In this document: in pieces, positions 50,431-60,390 of the stretch
How positions within the stretch are numbered: position 1 is the stretch's first letter
Layout of the letters: every line of letters begins with the position of its first letter
NCBI GenBank assembly: GCA_023423895.1
Contig: JAFAER010000126.1
Location: forward strand, 1-64,000
Reading direction: 5' to 3'
DNA: 64,000 bases
DNA from: Pseudomonadota bacterium
GTDB lineage: Bacteria; Myxococcota_A; Polyangia; Polyangiales; Polyangiaceae
The notes under the pieces: model-generated
Told to the model about the DNA's origin: nothing
The model's input: only the letters and a program-made list of their open reading frames with translations
Databases searched by the model: none
Made by a program: the position numbers and the translations under genes

Positions 50431-52041
50431 ATGAACTTCAATATCAGCAGCAGGCAGCTCGTCGCGATTCTGGTGGTCGCGGCCGTGGGGATCGGTGCTG
50501 GCATCTGGCTGCAGGGCAAGGACCCGAACCAGGTCGCCAGTCAGGTCGGACAGATTGTCGCGATCGTCACGCTCGCGGGAGCGGTGGGGGTCGTGTTCGC
50601 CTCTGCGGGCGGGCCGTCGCAGGATGTCGGCGCCGTCGTCGAAGGTCTGCGCCGGGCACGCCGCGGCGATCGCCCCTCGCCGCCGATCGGGGCTACCCCC
50701 GAGGTGGCTCGCTTGTTCGACGACCTCGCGCGCATCGCGGAGGAGGAAGAGAAGCGGACGCGCGAGACGCGTGAGGCGCAAGACCAGATCGACTCGCTCG
50801 CCAAGAGGCTCCAGGAAGGCGTCCAGATGCAGGTCGCCGCCGCGGAGGACACCTCTCGGCTCGTGAAGGACATCGCGACGGCGATGCGGACCTTCTCCTC
50901 GAGCGTCGAGTCGCTGACGCAGAACGCGGAAGAGTCGAGCTCATCCATCCTCGAGATGACGGCGACGAGCTCCGAGGTTGCCGACAATCTCGGCGAGCTC
51001 GCGAACAGCGTCCGCGAGACGGTGAGCTCGATCGAGGAGATGGCGTACTCGATCAAGGAGGTCGCCAAGAACGTCGATGCGCTCTCGCTCACTGCCGAGG
51101 AGACGAGCTCCTCGATGAACGAGATGGACGTCTCGATCGACCAGGTCCAGTCGAACGCGAACGAGACCGCGAGGCTGTCCGAAGAAGTCGCGCTCGACGC
51201 CGAGAAGGGCGCCGAGGCGATCCTCAAGACGATCAGCGAGATCTACCGCATCAAGGAGAGCTCGCAGGAGGCGGTCGCCGCGATCAGCGCGCTCGGATCG
51301 CGCATCGACGCCATCGGGCAGATCGTCAACGTCATCGACGACGTCGCCGAGCAGACGAACCTGCTCGCGCTCAACGCGGCGATCATCGCTGCGCAGGCCG
51401 GTGAGCAGGGCAAAGGCTTCGCCGTCGTCGCCGACGAGATCAAAGACCTCGCGGAGCGCGCCGGCGCGAGCACGCGCGAGATCACCGATCTCATCAAGAC
51501 CGTGCAGGGCGAGAGCAAGAACGCAATCACGGCGGTCGAACGCGGCGCCCACAACGTCGATCGCGGCGTCGAGGTCTCGAACGAGGCGGAACGCGCGCTC
51601 AAGAAGATCCTCGAGTCGAGCCAGAAGTCGACGAACATGGTCCGCGCCATCGCCCGTGCCACGGTCGAGCAGGCGAAGGGCTCGAAGCAGGTCACGGACG
51701 CGATCGGTCGCATCGCCGAGACCGTCCAGCAGATCGCCGCCGCGACCGCGCAGCAGGCGCGCGGCTCGGAGCTCATCATGAAGAGCGCCGAGAAGATGCG
51801 GCTCATCACGCAGCACGTCGAGCGCAGCGCCAACGAGCAGGCAAAGGGCGGACGTCAGATCACGAGCGCCATCGAGAACATCTCCGGGATGGTGGCCGAG
51901 CTCAACAACGGTCAGCGGTCCCAGGCCGACGGCGCGCGCCAGCTCTCCGCGATGATCGGGCGTGTCGAAGAGAGCGCGCGCGCGCAGGAGACGGCGCTCC
52001 GTCAGCTCACGAGCGCGCTCAGCAGCGTCCGCATCCGCTGA
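50431..52041 (+). CDS. methyl-accepting chemotaxis protein-like receptor
   Basis: The 536-residue protein starts at ATG 50431. Two N-terminal membrane helices (LVAILVVAAVGIGAGIWLQ and IVAIVTLAGAVGVVFA) are separated by only about 18 residues, so it has almost no periplasmic sensor. The rest is helical signalling domain with long Ser/Glu/Ala repeats. The hairpin tip VAEQTNLLALNAAIIAAQAG and EQGKGFAVVADEIKDLAERA is the CheA/CheW contact region of MCPs. Methylation-type Glu/Gln pairs flank it. With no sensor domain it may respond to internal signals or to membrane state. In Myxococcota such receptors often belong to Frz/Dif-like motility systems, but no che genes are in this window. Confidence 0.9.
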   Translation: MNFNISSRQLVAILVVAAVGIGAGIWLQGKDPNQVASQVGQIVAIVTLAGAVGVVFASAGGPSQDVGAVVEGLRRARRGDRPSPPIGATPEVARLFDDLARIAEEEEKRTRETREAQDQIDSLAKRLQEGVQMQVAAAEDTSRLVKDIATAMRTFSSSVESLTQNAEESSSSILEMTATSSEVADNLGELANSVRETVSSIEEMAYSIKEVAKNVDALSLTAEETSSSMNEMDVSIDQVQSNANETARLSEEVALDAEKGAEAILKTISEIYRIKESSQEAVAAISALGSRIDAIGQIVNVIDDVAEQTNLLALNAAIIAAQAGEQGKGFAVVADEIKDLAERAGASTREITDLIKTVQGESKNAITAVERGAHNVDRGVEVSNEAERALKKILESSQKSTNMVRAIARATVEQAKGSKQVTDAIGRIAETVQQIAAATAQQARGSELIMKSAEKMRLITQHVERSANEQAKGGRQITSAIENISGMVAELNNGQRSQADGARQLSAMIGRVEESARAQETALRQLTSALSSVRIR

Positions 52042-52062
52042 GCGCGTCTCGACGCCCGCGCG

Positions 52063-53400
52063 TCAGAGGTGATGGTCGCCGGCGGCCTCGGGTTGGTACC
52101 GGATTGCCTCGAGCACGCGTCCCGCCGGCAGTGACGACCCTACGGACGCCCCGAGCATGGCTTCCCCGAGCGGATCGAGCACGGAGATCCGGTTCTCCCC
52201 GGCGTCCCACGGATAGACGAGAGACGCCTCCCGCTCGCGCCCGGCCTTCTCGCGGAAGAGGCAGCGGGAGTTCATCGTGACGATCGACGGGGGCATGTTG
52301 GCGGCGGTCACGATCTGCGTCCGCGAAAGCGTTTCTCGTAGTCGCTCGGCCGCCGAGCGGTCGACATCGCGATAGATCGCGACGACCTCGGTGAGCCGGT
52401 GCACGTCCTGAGCGGTCATCGGGATGCGCCGCTCGCGACCGCGCTTACCCGTTCGAACAGCCTCCTCCTCCGGACGTGGAACCGCCTCGGCGATCGTCAC
52501 CCACGACGGCTTTCGGAGATGCGCTGCGAGGTGGTCGATGAAGACTCGGATGCGTGCCGGCACGAACCGCGCGTGCAGATGCACGGCATAAACGCCGAGC
52601 GGATGCTGATGGAACTCGTCGAGCAGGACCCGCAGCTTGCCGGCGGCGAGATCGGTCGCGACGATCGACGACGGCAGGAGCGCGATTCCATGCTCCGCGA
52701 GCGCGGCTTCGCGCATGTAGAGCGTGCTGTCGACGACGAGGTCGGCGTTGGGCTCGAGCGCGAGCGGGCCCTCGTTCGTGGTGAACTGCCACTGGTCGCG
52801 CCGTCGTGCGTGCACGATGCGTTGGTGGTGGATGAGGTCTTGCGGACGGAACGGGAGCCCGCGGCGGCGCAGATAGCCGGGCGCCGCGCAGACGACGACC
52901 TGATCGGAGGCGAGCTTCCGCGCGACGAGCCACGACTCGGAGAGCTTCTCCGCCAGCATGATCGCCACGTCGATCCCTTCGCTCGCGACGTCGGGCGGAT
53001 GATCATCGAGGCGGAGATCGAGCTTCAGGTCAGGGTACAGCCGCGCGAATTCGGCGATGGGCGCTGCGAGCTGTGCCTGCGCGAAGGCGAGAGGTGCGTG
53101 GACACGCAGAACGCCACGGGGAGCGTCGCTCACGTCGTCGATGGTCTGCGCCGCCTCCTCGGCCGCGGCAACGACGCGGGCGCAGCGCTCGTAGAGCCGG
53201 ACGCCATCTGCCGTGAGCGCGAAGCGCCGCGTCGTCCGGAGGAGCAGAAGCGCGCCCAGGCGTTCTTCGAGCCGGCTCACGCGCGCGCTCACGACGGACT
53301 TCGACACGCCGAGCGCGCGGGCTGCATCGGTGAACGACTTGGCCTCCACGACGGCGGCGAAGGTGGCCATCGCCACGATGTCTTCAGGAGAGGTTCGCAT
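52063..53400 (-). CDS. LysR-type regulator fused to an Rnk/GreA-GreB-type C-terminal domain
   Basis: The 445-residue protein is one uninterrupted frame. Residues 1-65 are a LysR winged helix-turn-helix (ATFAAVVEAKSFTDAARALG, then VSKSVVSARVSRLEERLGA). Residues 90-300 are a LysR effector domain (PRGVLRVHAPLAFAQAQLA, GIALLPSSIVATDLAAGKL). A basic linker (about 308-325) follows. Residues 327-445 match Rnk: MTAQDVHRL, then MPPSIVTMNSRCLFRE, LVYPWDAGENRISVLDPLGE, AMLGASVGS, and the end YQPEAAGDHHL. Rnk belongs to the GreA/GreB fold family and in E. coli binds RNA polymerase. A fusion with LysR is not one I know. The divergent gene is a ribosome-hibernation factor. Confidence 0.93.
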   Translation of the reverse strand: MRTSPEDIVAMATFAAVVEAKSFTDAARALGVSKSVVSARVSRLEERLGALLLLRTTRRFALTADGVRLYERCARVVAAAEEAAQTIDDVSDAPRGVLRVHAPLAFAQAQLAAPIAEFARLYPDLKLDLRLDDHPPDVASEGIDVAIMLAEKLSESWLVARKLASDQVVVCAAPGYLRRRGLPFRPQDLIHHQRIVHARRRDQWQFTTNEGPLALEPNADLVVDSTLYMREAALAEHGIALLPSSIVATDLAAGKLRVLLDEFHQHPLGVYAVHLHARFVPARIRVFIDHLAAHLRKPSWVTIAEAVPRPEEEAVRTGKRGRERRIPMTAQDVHRLTEVVAIYRDVDRSAAERLRETLSRTQIVTAANMPPSIVTMNSRCLFREKAGREREASLVYPWDAGENRISVLDPLGEAMLGASVGSSLPAGRVLEAIRYQPEAAGDHHL

Positions 53401-53477
53401 CGATCGTTCGCGAAACAGAACACAGTGGGCGGCGGAACCAACCTGACGCCAGCCCCGATAGCGCCCAATGATGAGGC

Positions 53478-53840
53478 ATGAACATCGAGATCCGAGCGAC
53501 GAACGTGGAGGTCACGAGCGCGCTCGAGCAGCACATCACCAGGAAGATGCGCGGAGCCATCGGGGCCGAGCGAGACCATCTCGACAGGGTCCTGGTGCGC
53601 ATCTGCGATGTGAACGGCCCGAAGGGCGGACGTGACATCCACTGCCACGTGGTCGCGCGCCTGCGTGGACGTACTCTCGTCGTCCACGATCTGGCCGAAG
53701 ATCCGTACGAAGCCGCCACGAATGCTGCCGCACGGCTGAGCGAGTTGATGGTGTCCGTCGTGGAGCGCCACCGGCCTTCACGAACGAGCATTCGATACGT
53801 GACGTCCGTCACGGCCCCTCTGCGGGGGGCGGCGCGGTGA
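53478..53840 (+). CDS. HPF/RaiA-type ribosome hibernation factor
   Basis: The 120-residue protein begins MNIEIRATNVEVTSALEQHI and has the beta-alpha-beta-beta-beta-alpha order of the HPF/RaiA family: ITRKMRGAIGAERDHLDRVL, CDVNGPKGGRDIHCHVVARL and VVHDLAEDPYEAATNAAARL. It is the short form, with no C-terminal dimerisation domain. Such proteins bind 70S ribosomes and keep them idle in stress. It is divergent from the LysR-Rnk gene with a 77-bp gap. Its 3' end overlaps the convergent gdx gene by 32 bp. Confidence 0.85.
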   Translation: MNIEIRATNVEVTSALEQHITRKMRGAIGAERDHLDRVLVRICDVNGPKGGRDIHCHVVARLRGRTLVVHDLAEDPYEAATNAAARLSELMVSVVERHRPSRTSIRYVTSVTAPLRGAAR

Positions 53841-54144
53841 GCTTCAGACCGAGGATCGCGATAACGAGGAGCGCGAGGAAAAACGCGCGACCGGCCGTGA
53901 GCGGCTCGTTGAACAGCACCACACCGAGGATCGCAGCTCCCGTCGCGCCGATGCCGACCCAGACCGCGTAGGCGGTGCCGATGGGCAGCGTGCGCGCGGC
54001 GCTCGCGAGCAGCCACATGCTCGCGATGATGGCCGCGATCGTCAGCGCGCTCGGAACGAGCCGCGTGAAGCCATGCGTGTACTTGAGCCCGATGGCCCAC
54101 CCGGTCTCGAGAATCCCTGCAATGACCAGCTGAATCCAAGCCAC
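53809..54144 (-). CDS. gdx: guanidinium exporter (SMR family, Gdx/SugE)
   Basis: The 111-residue protein is a four-helix SMR transporter. It starts at GTG 54144, with AGGAGG 6 bp upstream. Helix 1, WIQLVIAGILETGWAIGLKY, carries the essential membrane Glu of the family (E14) and the ETGWAIGLKY context typical of the Gdx branch rather than the multidrug EmrE branch. Helix 2 and 3 hold PSALTIAAIIASMWLLASAA and AYAVWVGIGATGAAILGVVL. Helix 4 ends in GLKLTAPP. Gdx exports guanidinium in exchange for protons. A guanidine-III riboswitch lies directly upstream and supports this function. The 3' end overlaps the hpf gene. Confidence 0.93.
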   Translation of the reverse strand: MAWIQLVIAGILETGWAIGLKYTHGFTRLVPSALTIAAIIASMWLLASAARTLPIGTAYAVWVGIGATGAAILGVVLFNEPLTAGRAFFLALLVIAILGLKLTAPPPAEGP

Positions 54145-54172
54145 GACACACCTCCTTCGAAAGGTGCGTCGT
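54142..54172 (-). promoter_or_regulatory. expression platform: SD-sequestering hairpin of guanidine riboswitch
   Basis: On the minus strand ACGACGCACCT (54172-54162) can pair with AGGTGTGTCGT (54153-54143), 11 bp with one G-U. The right arm takes in part of the AGGAGG ribosome-binding site and the first bases of the GTG start; the left arm is the 3' strand of the aptamer pseudoknot. Ligand-bound aptamer and SD-blocking hairpin are thus mutually exclusive. This predicts translational activation by guanidine. Confidence 0.7.
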
Positions 54173-54206
54173 CTTGTCTTCACCGGGTACGGCGCGTCTC
54201 GTCCGG
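54166..54206 (-). ncRNA. guanidine-III (ykkC-III) riboswitch aptamer upstream of gdx
   Basis: On the minus strand this 41-nt segment begins CCGGACGAG, continues GCGCCGTACCCGG and ends ACAAGACGACGC. I recall the Thermobifida guanidine-III aptamer as nearly identical, and the CCGG...CCGG stem and GCGCCGT...ACGACGC pseudoknot can both form, the latter with one C-A mismatch. The transporter gene's start codon follows 22 nt later. The class binds guanidinium and turns its gene on. Placement ahead of a Gdx transporter is the classical arrangement. Confidence 0.87.
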
Positions 54207-54403
54207 GCCGCCGCGAGCTCGGCTCGCTGCGACAGTGACCATCGTAGTTCGGCTGGTCGCGCAGGCAAGGGCAACGGAGGGCTAGCTCTTCCGTCCTCGG
54301 CCGGGACGTTCCGAGCCTCTCGAGGCCGCTGCGGGCCGCGTCGTCGGCCCGCGCGGCGTCGTCCTTTGATGACAAAGGGCCCCCAGCGTTCGATCCTGAT
54401 CCC

Positions 54404-55621
54404 GTGCGAGCCGTCCCAGCTCACGTGGTCGATGCCGGTCGTGCACTCGCGAGCGGCGAGCCGCTGCGCGCGCTCGGCCTGGTCGGGCGCACGGAGTCGC
54501 CGCTCGGTCTGACGCTGCGGGGGATTGCTTACGCGCAGCTGGGCGATCTCGAGCTCGCGCGTGACTCTCTCGATCGCGCCGTGGCAGCTGCGGAGGACGC
54601 ACGCACGCGCGCGCATGGCCGAGCCGCGCTCGTCGAGATCGCGCTGAGCACGGGTGATCCCGCGCCGGCAGCGCGAGCCGCGAAGGCATCGGTGGCCGAG
54701 CTCGAACGTCTCGGTGATGCCCGCAACGCTGCGATGCAGCGCCTCGTGCTCGCGCGCGCCGAGGTGCTGCTCGGACGTCTCCCGGAGGCGCGGCGCGTCG
54801 TCGACGAGACGTTGGCGGCCGACCTCACGCCGGATCTCCGCGCGGTCGCTTGCCTCGCGCAAGCGGAGATCGCGATCCGGTCCGTGGCGGCGCTTGCTGC
54901 TCGCGATGCGCTCGCGCGGGCCCGAAGCTGTCTCGCGAAGGCACCCAACCAGCTCCTGGCACGCGCGCTCGTCGCCCTCGAGCAGGAGCTCTCGCGGCCG
55001 ATCGCGCGGACGTTTCACAAAGGTCTCGTTCGCGACGTGGATCTCTTCGCGATCGAGGAGGTCTCGCGCGGCGATGTCCTCCTCGTCGACGCCTGCCGGC
55101 GACTCGCGATCGGCGGTCGTGTCACGATCCCGCTCGCGCGGCGTCCCACGCTCTTCGCGCTCCTCCTCGAGCTCGCGCGTGACTGGCCGAGATCGGTCGC
55201 CCGTGACGATCTCGCGGCGCGCGCTTTCGCCGTCCGGAAGGTGAACGCGTCGCATCGCGCGCGCCTCCGTGTCGAGCTCGGGCGGCTCCGAAAGACGATG
55301 GATGGGCTCGCGGCCGAGCCGATCGCGACGGCGGACGGCTACGTGCTCGAGTCGAAGCGCGACGTCATCGTCCTGCTCCCGGCATCCGACGACGAAGGTG
55401 CACGTATCGCGATTCTCCTCGGCGATGGGGCCGCATGGTCGGCTCAGGGCCTCGCCGAGCACGCCGGCGTGTCGAAGAGCACCGCGCAGCGCGCGCTCTC
55501 CGCGCTCGTCCAGAGCGGCGCAGCGATCCGCACCGGCAAGGGCAAAGATGTCCGCTACACGCGGCCAGGAACGCCGATCGCGTCACGGATGTTACTCCTC
55601 GGTCTCGTACCGAAGACGTAG
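54404..55621 (+). CDS. TPR-containing regulator with C-terminal winged helix
   Basis: The 405-residue protein starts at GTG 54404. Residues about 1-200 are helical TPR-like repeats (LTLRGIAYAQLGDLELARDS, AAMQRLVLARAEVLLGRLPE). A middle domain follows (FHKGLVRDVDLFAIEEVSRG, VTIPLARRPTLFALLLELAR) with an apparent DNA-binding-type helix pair. The C-terminal 70 residues look like a winged helix: WSAQGLAEHAGVSKSTAQRA, then LSALVQSGAAIRTGKGKDVR. It is therefore probably a transcription factor. The family is not recognised. It precedes a propeller gene by 48 bp in the same direction. Confidence 0.7.
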   Translation: MRAVPAHVVDAGRALASGEPLRALGLVGRTESPLGLTLRGIAYAQLGDLELARDSLDRAVAAAEDARTRAHGRAALVEIALSTGDPAPAARAAKASVAELERLGDARNAAMQRLVLARAEVLLGRLPEARRVVDETLAADLTPDLRAVACLAQAEIAIRSVAALAARDALARARSCLAKAPNQLLARALVALEQELSRPIARTFHKGLVRDVDLFAIEEVSRGDVLLVDACRRLAIGGRVTIPLARRPTLFALLLELARDWPRSVARDDLAARAFAVRKVNASHRARLRVELGRLRKTMDGLAAEPIATADGYVLESKRDVIVLLPASDDEGARIAILLGDGAAWSAQGLAEHAGVSKSTAQRALSALVQSGAAIRTGKGKDVRYTRPGTPIASRMLLLGLVPKT

Positions 55622-55669
55622 ATCGTCTCGTGGCGGCGATGGAGTCGCCCACAGCGCGGAGTCGCTATC

Positions 55670-56350
55670 ATGAACGAGACGAGCACCATGGCGAACGAGA
55701 CGTTCCCCAAGCCGCGATCGACGACGAGCGAAGCGGAGATCGTCCGCGAGTTCCGACCGATCGACGAGAAGTCGATCCACGGCGTGACGTTCGACGGCAA
55801 GTACGTCTGGTTCGCGCGCAACGACGAGCTCGTTGCGTTCGATCCCGAGACCTCGAAGGTCGTGAAGACGCATCACGTTCCGAACGCCGACGCAGGCACG
55901 GCGTTCGACGGCGAGAACATCTACCAGCTCGCCAAAGGCGAGATCCTGGTCATCCACCCGTCGGACGGGCGGATCCTCCGGAGACTGCCGGCTCCGGGCA
56001 AGGGCGCGGACAGCGGGATGGCGTATGCGGACGGTTACCTGTGGATCGGACAGTGCCACGGCGCGAAGATCCACAAGGTCGACGCGAAGACCGGCGAGGT
56101 CGTTAAGACGCTCGCGTCGGATCGCTTCGTCACGGGCGTCTCCGTCGTCGACGGCGCGCTCTGGCATGGCGCGGCCGTCGACGGAAAGCCCACCGAGCTA
56201 CGGCGGCTCGCATCGGACGGTTCCGTCGAAGAGACGGTCACCGTGCCGGTGGAGCTGATCGCGGGCGTCGAGTCTGCAGGCAACGACAGCTTCTGGTGCG
56301 CGGGCGAGAAGGGCAAGCTTCGCCTCGTCCGGCGCAGGCCGAAGCACTGA
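55670..56350 (+). CDS. beta-propeller (YVTN/SMP-30-like) protein
   Basis: The 226-residue protein starts at ATG 55670; a second ATG at 55688 is possible. It consists of strand repeats with VTFDGKYVWFARNDELVAFD, GTAFDGENIYQLAKGEILVI, MAYADGYLWIGQCHGAKIHK and VSVVDGALWHGAAVDGKPTE, each near 40-45 residues. This is the pattern of a five- to six-bladed propeller, similar to glutamine cyclotransferase or SMP-30-type proteins, but without a recognised active site. It lies 48 bp after the regulator gene, so the two may form an operon. The function is unknown. Confidence 0.72.
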   Translation: MNETSTMANETFPKPRSTTSEAEIVREFRPIDEKSIHGVTFDGKYVWFARNDELVAFDPETSKVVKTHHVPNADAGTAFDGENIYQLAKGEILVIHPSDGRILRRLPAPGKGADSGMAYADGYLWIGQCHGAKIHKVDAKTGEVVKTLASDRFVTGVSVVDGALWHGAAVDGKPTELRRLASDGSVEETVTVPVELIAGVESAGNDSFWCAGEKGKLRLVRRRPKH

Positions 56351-56404
56351 GGACCGCTCGCGGCGAGCCGTAGCGGGGTTCGCGCGCGAATCTCGGCGAG
56401 ACCG

Positions 56405-58303
<1,899 letters not shown>

Positions 58304-58576
58304 GCGGGGAAGGCTACTCGTTTTGCGGGCGCTCGTCTCCCGCCAGGCCGGCCCTCCGACCGAGAAAAGGATGCCCGCCGCAGCGAGGATCGAGCGACAG
58401 GACAGGGACGAGCGGCAGGATGGCTGTCGGGCGCCGGCGGGTGACGCTCCCGCTAGCGCTGCGACACGGCGCCTAGCGGGGAGGCCGGTCAGCCGCTCTC
58501 TCGCCTGCTCGGGGGCGGAGAGGCAGGGCGCCGAGGCAGGGCGTAGCAACCCACGCCGGTCGCAGCAAGCGAGGCA

Positions 58577-59464
58577 TCACTTCTTCGTACACTCGAGCGG
58601 CGGCAGCTCGTTGGGCGCCAGACCGTCCGCCACCAGCCGTGCATGAGCGAAGACGAGCCGATACGCGTCGATCCTCGCCATGACCGACGGCCCACGCGTC
58701 GACTCGTCATGGTCCATCGCCGACAGGCTCACGACCCCGACGATCTCACGGGACCCTTTCGCGAAGACGGGCCCGCCAGAGTCGCCGGGGCACACGGACG
58801 CGCTCATGTGCAGCGTCTCCGCCGAGAGCGCACGGATCGGGCCGCCGTCGCGTCCCTTGCGCTTGATCGCGTCTGCCGAGAGCGCGCACCGCCCGAACCC
58901 GACCGGGTACGCCTCCTCGCCGACGCGCGGCGGCGCTTCGAGCCGAGGCGTCATCGGCGACAAGCCGATGAGCTTTCGCGTGAGCACGAGCACCGCGACG
59001 TCCCCCGCGCCCCCGCCTTCGCCGCACGGCGGCGCGACGATGTGCCGGACGCCGACCTCGCCCCACGCGAAGTAGTCGCCGCCGAGCTCGACCCGGATCC
59101 CGCCGGCGTCGATGAGGTGCTTCGTGAACTCCCCGTGCGAGCCGCGCTCGACCAGGCAGTGATGCGCGGTCAGGATGAGGTCGTCGTCGATGACGGTGCC
59201 CGTGCACGTCATCGACGGGCCGACCACGCGGACGATGGCGTCTTCCGGGACGGCGAGCGCGAAGGGCTTCTCGAGCACGCGAACGTCCGCGAGCTCTTCT
59301 TGCGACGAAGGGCGCACCGCGATCTTCGGCGGTGTGCCCTGGATCGTCTGGCAGCCGGTCGCCGAAACGAGGCCCGCCATCGCAGCGAGCCCGGTGAAAA
59401 CCTTCGAACCTGCTTCGACCCAACGGCGCGCGCGCGATCGGCTCAACGGTCCTCCTCGAGGCAT
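58577..59464 (-). CDS. trypsin-like serine protease lipoprotein
   Basis: The 295-residue protein has an Arg-rich start, a hydrophobic signal and a lipobox-like site (LVSATGC). The trypsin-fold domain shows the catalytic triad: His in LILTAHHCLVE, Asp in GGGAGDVAVLVLTRKL, and Ser in SVCPGDSGGPVFAKGSREIV. The segment MTCTGTVIDDDLILTAHHC is the usual N-side core. It is therefore probably an active extracytoplasmic peptidase tied to the outer membrane. Substrate specificity cannot be judged. It is a single gene, next to a TPR gene in the same direction. Confidence 0.88.
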   Translation of the reverse strand: MPRGGPLSRSRARRWVEAGSKVFTGLAAMAGLVSATGCQTIQGTPPKIAVRPSSQEELADVRVLEKPFALAVPEDAIVRVVGPSMTCTGTVIDDDLILTAHHCLVERGSHGEFTKHLIDAGGIRVELGGDYFAWGEVGVRHIVAPPCGEGGGAGDVAVLVLTRKLIGLSPMTPRLEAPPRVGEEAYPVGFGRCALSADAIKRKGRDGGPIRALSAETLHMSASVCPGDSGGPVFAKGSREIVGVVSLSAMDHDESTRGPSVMARIDAYRLVFAHARLVADGLAPNELPPLECTKK

Positions 59465-59637
59465 GCGGTCGACGCATGCCGAGTCAGCGGCTTCCCCTGT
59501 GATACGTGGCGACGTGCGGGGCCGCCACTTCTGCGTGCTCGGAGACGTCTTCGAAACTGAATGTAACCTACATGAATCGAGCGATGCGGGAGGAGCGCCG
59601 GTCGGAAGGACTACGACGGGGCAATGCCCTCGTTACG

Positions 59638-60261
59638 TCACCTTGAAACGGACAGTGAGACCTGGCGAGTGGCGTTGTGATAGGCGAGGCTCGACGCTTC
59701 GGGCTGCGCGTTCGCATCCTCCACGCCGAGCTGGACGAGCTGTTCGATGATCTCCGCGCGGCGGGTCGCCGACGCGATGAGGTACGAGGAGCAGATGAGG
59801 ACCTCGGGCGAAGGGTCCGCGCACTTGGCGAGGACACGCTTCTCGGCAGCGAGGGCGTCCGCCGAACGGCCCTGATCGAGGAGTGCCCGCGCGTACAGGT
59901 GTTCCACCGTGGGCTCCTCACGAGCCTCGGTCGGAGCGCGCTCGATGGTGCCGACGGCCATGCCAGGCTGGCGGATGTCGAGGTAGGCCTGCGCGAGCTC
60001 ACGCAGCGCGGCGGGGTCTTTCGGGCTCGCGGCCACCTTGGTCTCGAGGAGGCCGATGCGACCATGATGAGAGGAGTCGCCGACCACCGGCTTCTCGCGC
60101 TGCGTCGTGCCGCAGAACCAGATCGATCCGATCGCCACCAGCACCGCGACGTTCCAGCCCTTCACGCCCATTCGTCTCGCCAGCCTCCAGGGAGAGATCC
60201 CGCGCCTCGTCGGGTCGCGTCCAAACTTGGACGCACGAGCGACGAAGAAGTTCCACGCCAC
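59638..60261 (-). CDS. membrane-anchored TPR protein
   Basis: The 207-residue protein has a basic N-terminus (RRGISPWRLARRMGVKG) and one membrane helix (WNVAVLVAIGSIWFCGT). A TPR-like C-terminal part follows: LLETKVAASPKDPAALRELA, QAYLDIRQPGMAVGTIERA and HLYARALLDQGRSADALAAE. Cys in FCG and SSYLIASATRR are unremarkable. Proteins like this often scaffold envelope complexes. No partner is evident in the neighbourhood. Confidence 0.75.
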   Translation of the reverse strand: MAWNFFVARASKFGRDPTRRGISPWRLARRMGVKGWNVAVLVAIGSIWFCGTTQREKPVVGDSSHHGRIGLLETKVAASPKDPAALRELAQAYLDIRQPGMAVGTIERAPTEAREEPTVEHLYARALLDQGRSADALAAEKRVLAKCADPSPEVLICSSYLIASATRRAEIIEQLVQLGVEDANAQPEASSLAYHNATRQVSLSVSR

Positions 60262-60390
60262 GCCAGGTTCTTCAGGACAATCCTACGCCTGAAAAGTTCC
60301 CGACCTTGCATGCGACGCCCGATTTTCGGGCGATGTGTCGGGCTCTGACACTGCATCGCGTCCCAGTTTTGGCCGCGATCGACGAAAAGA

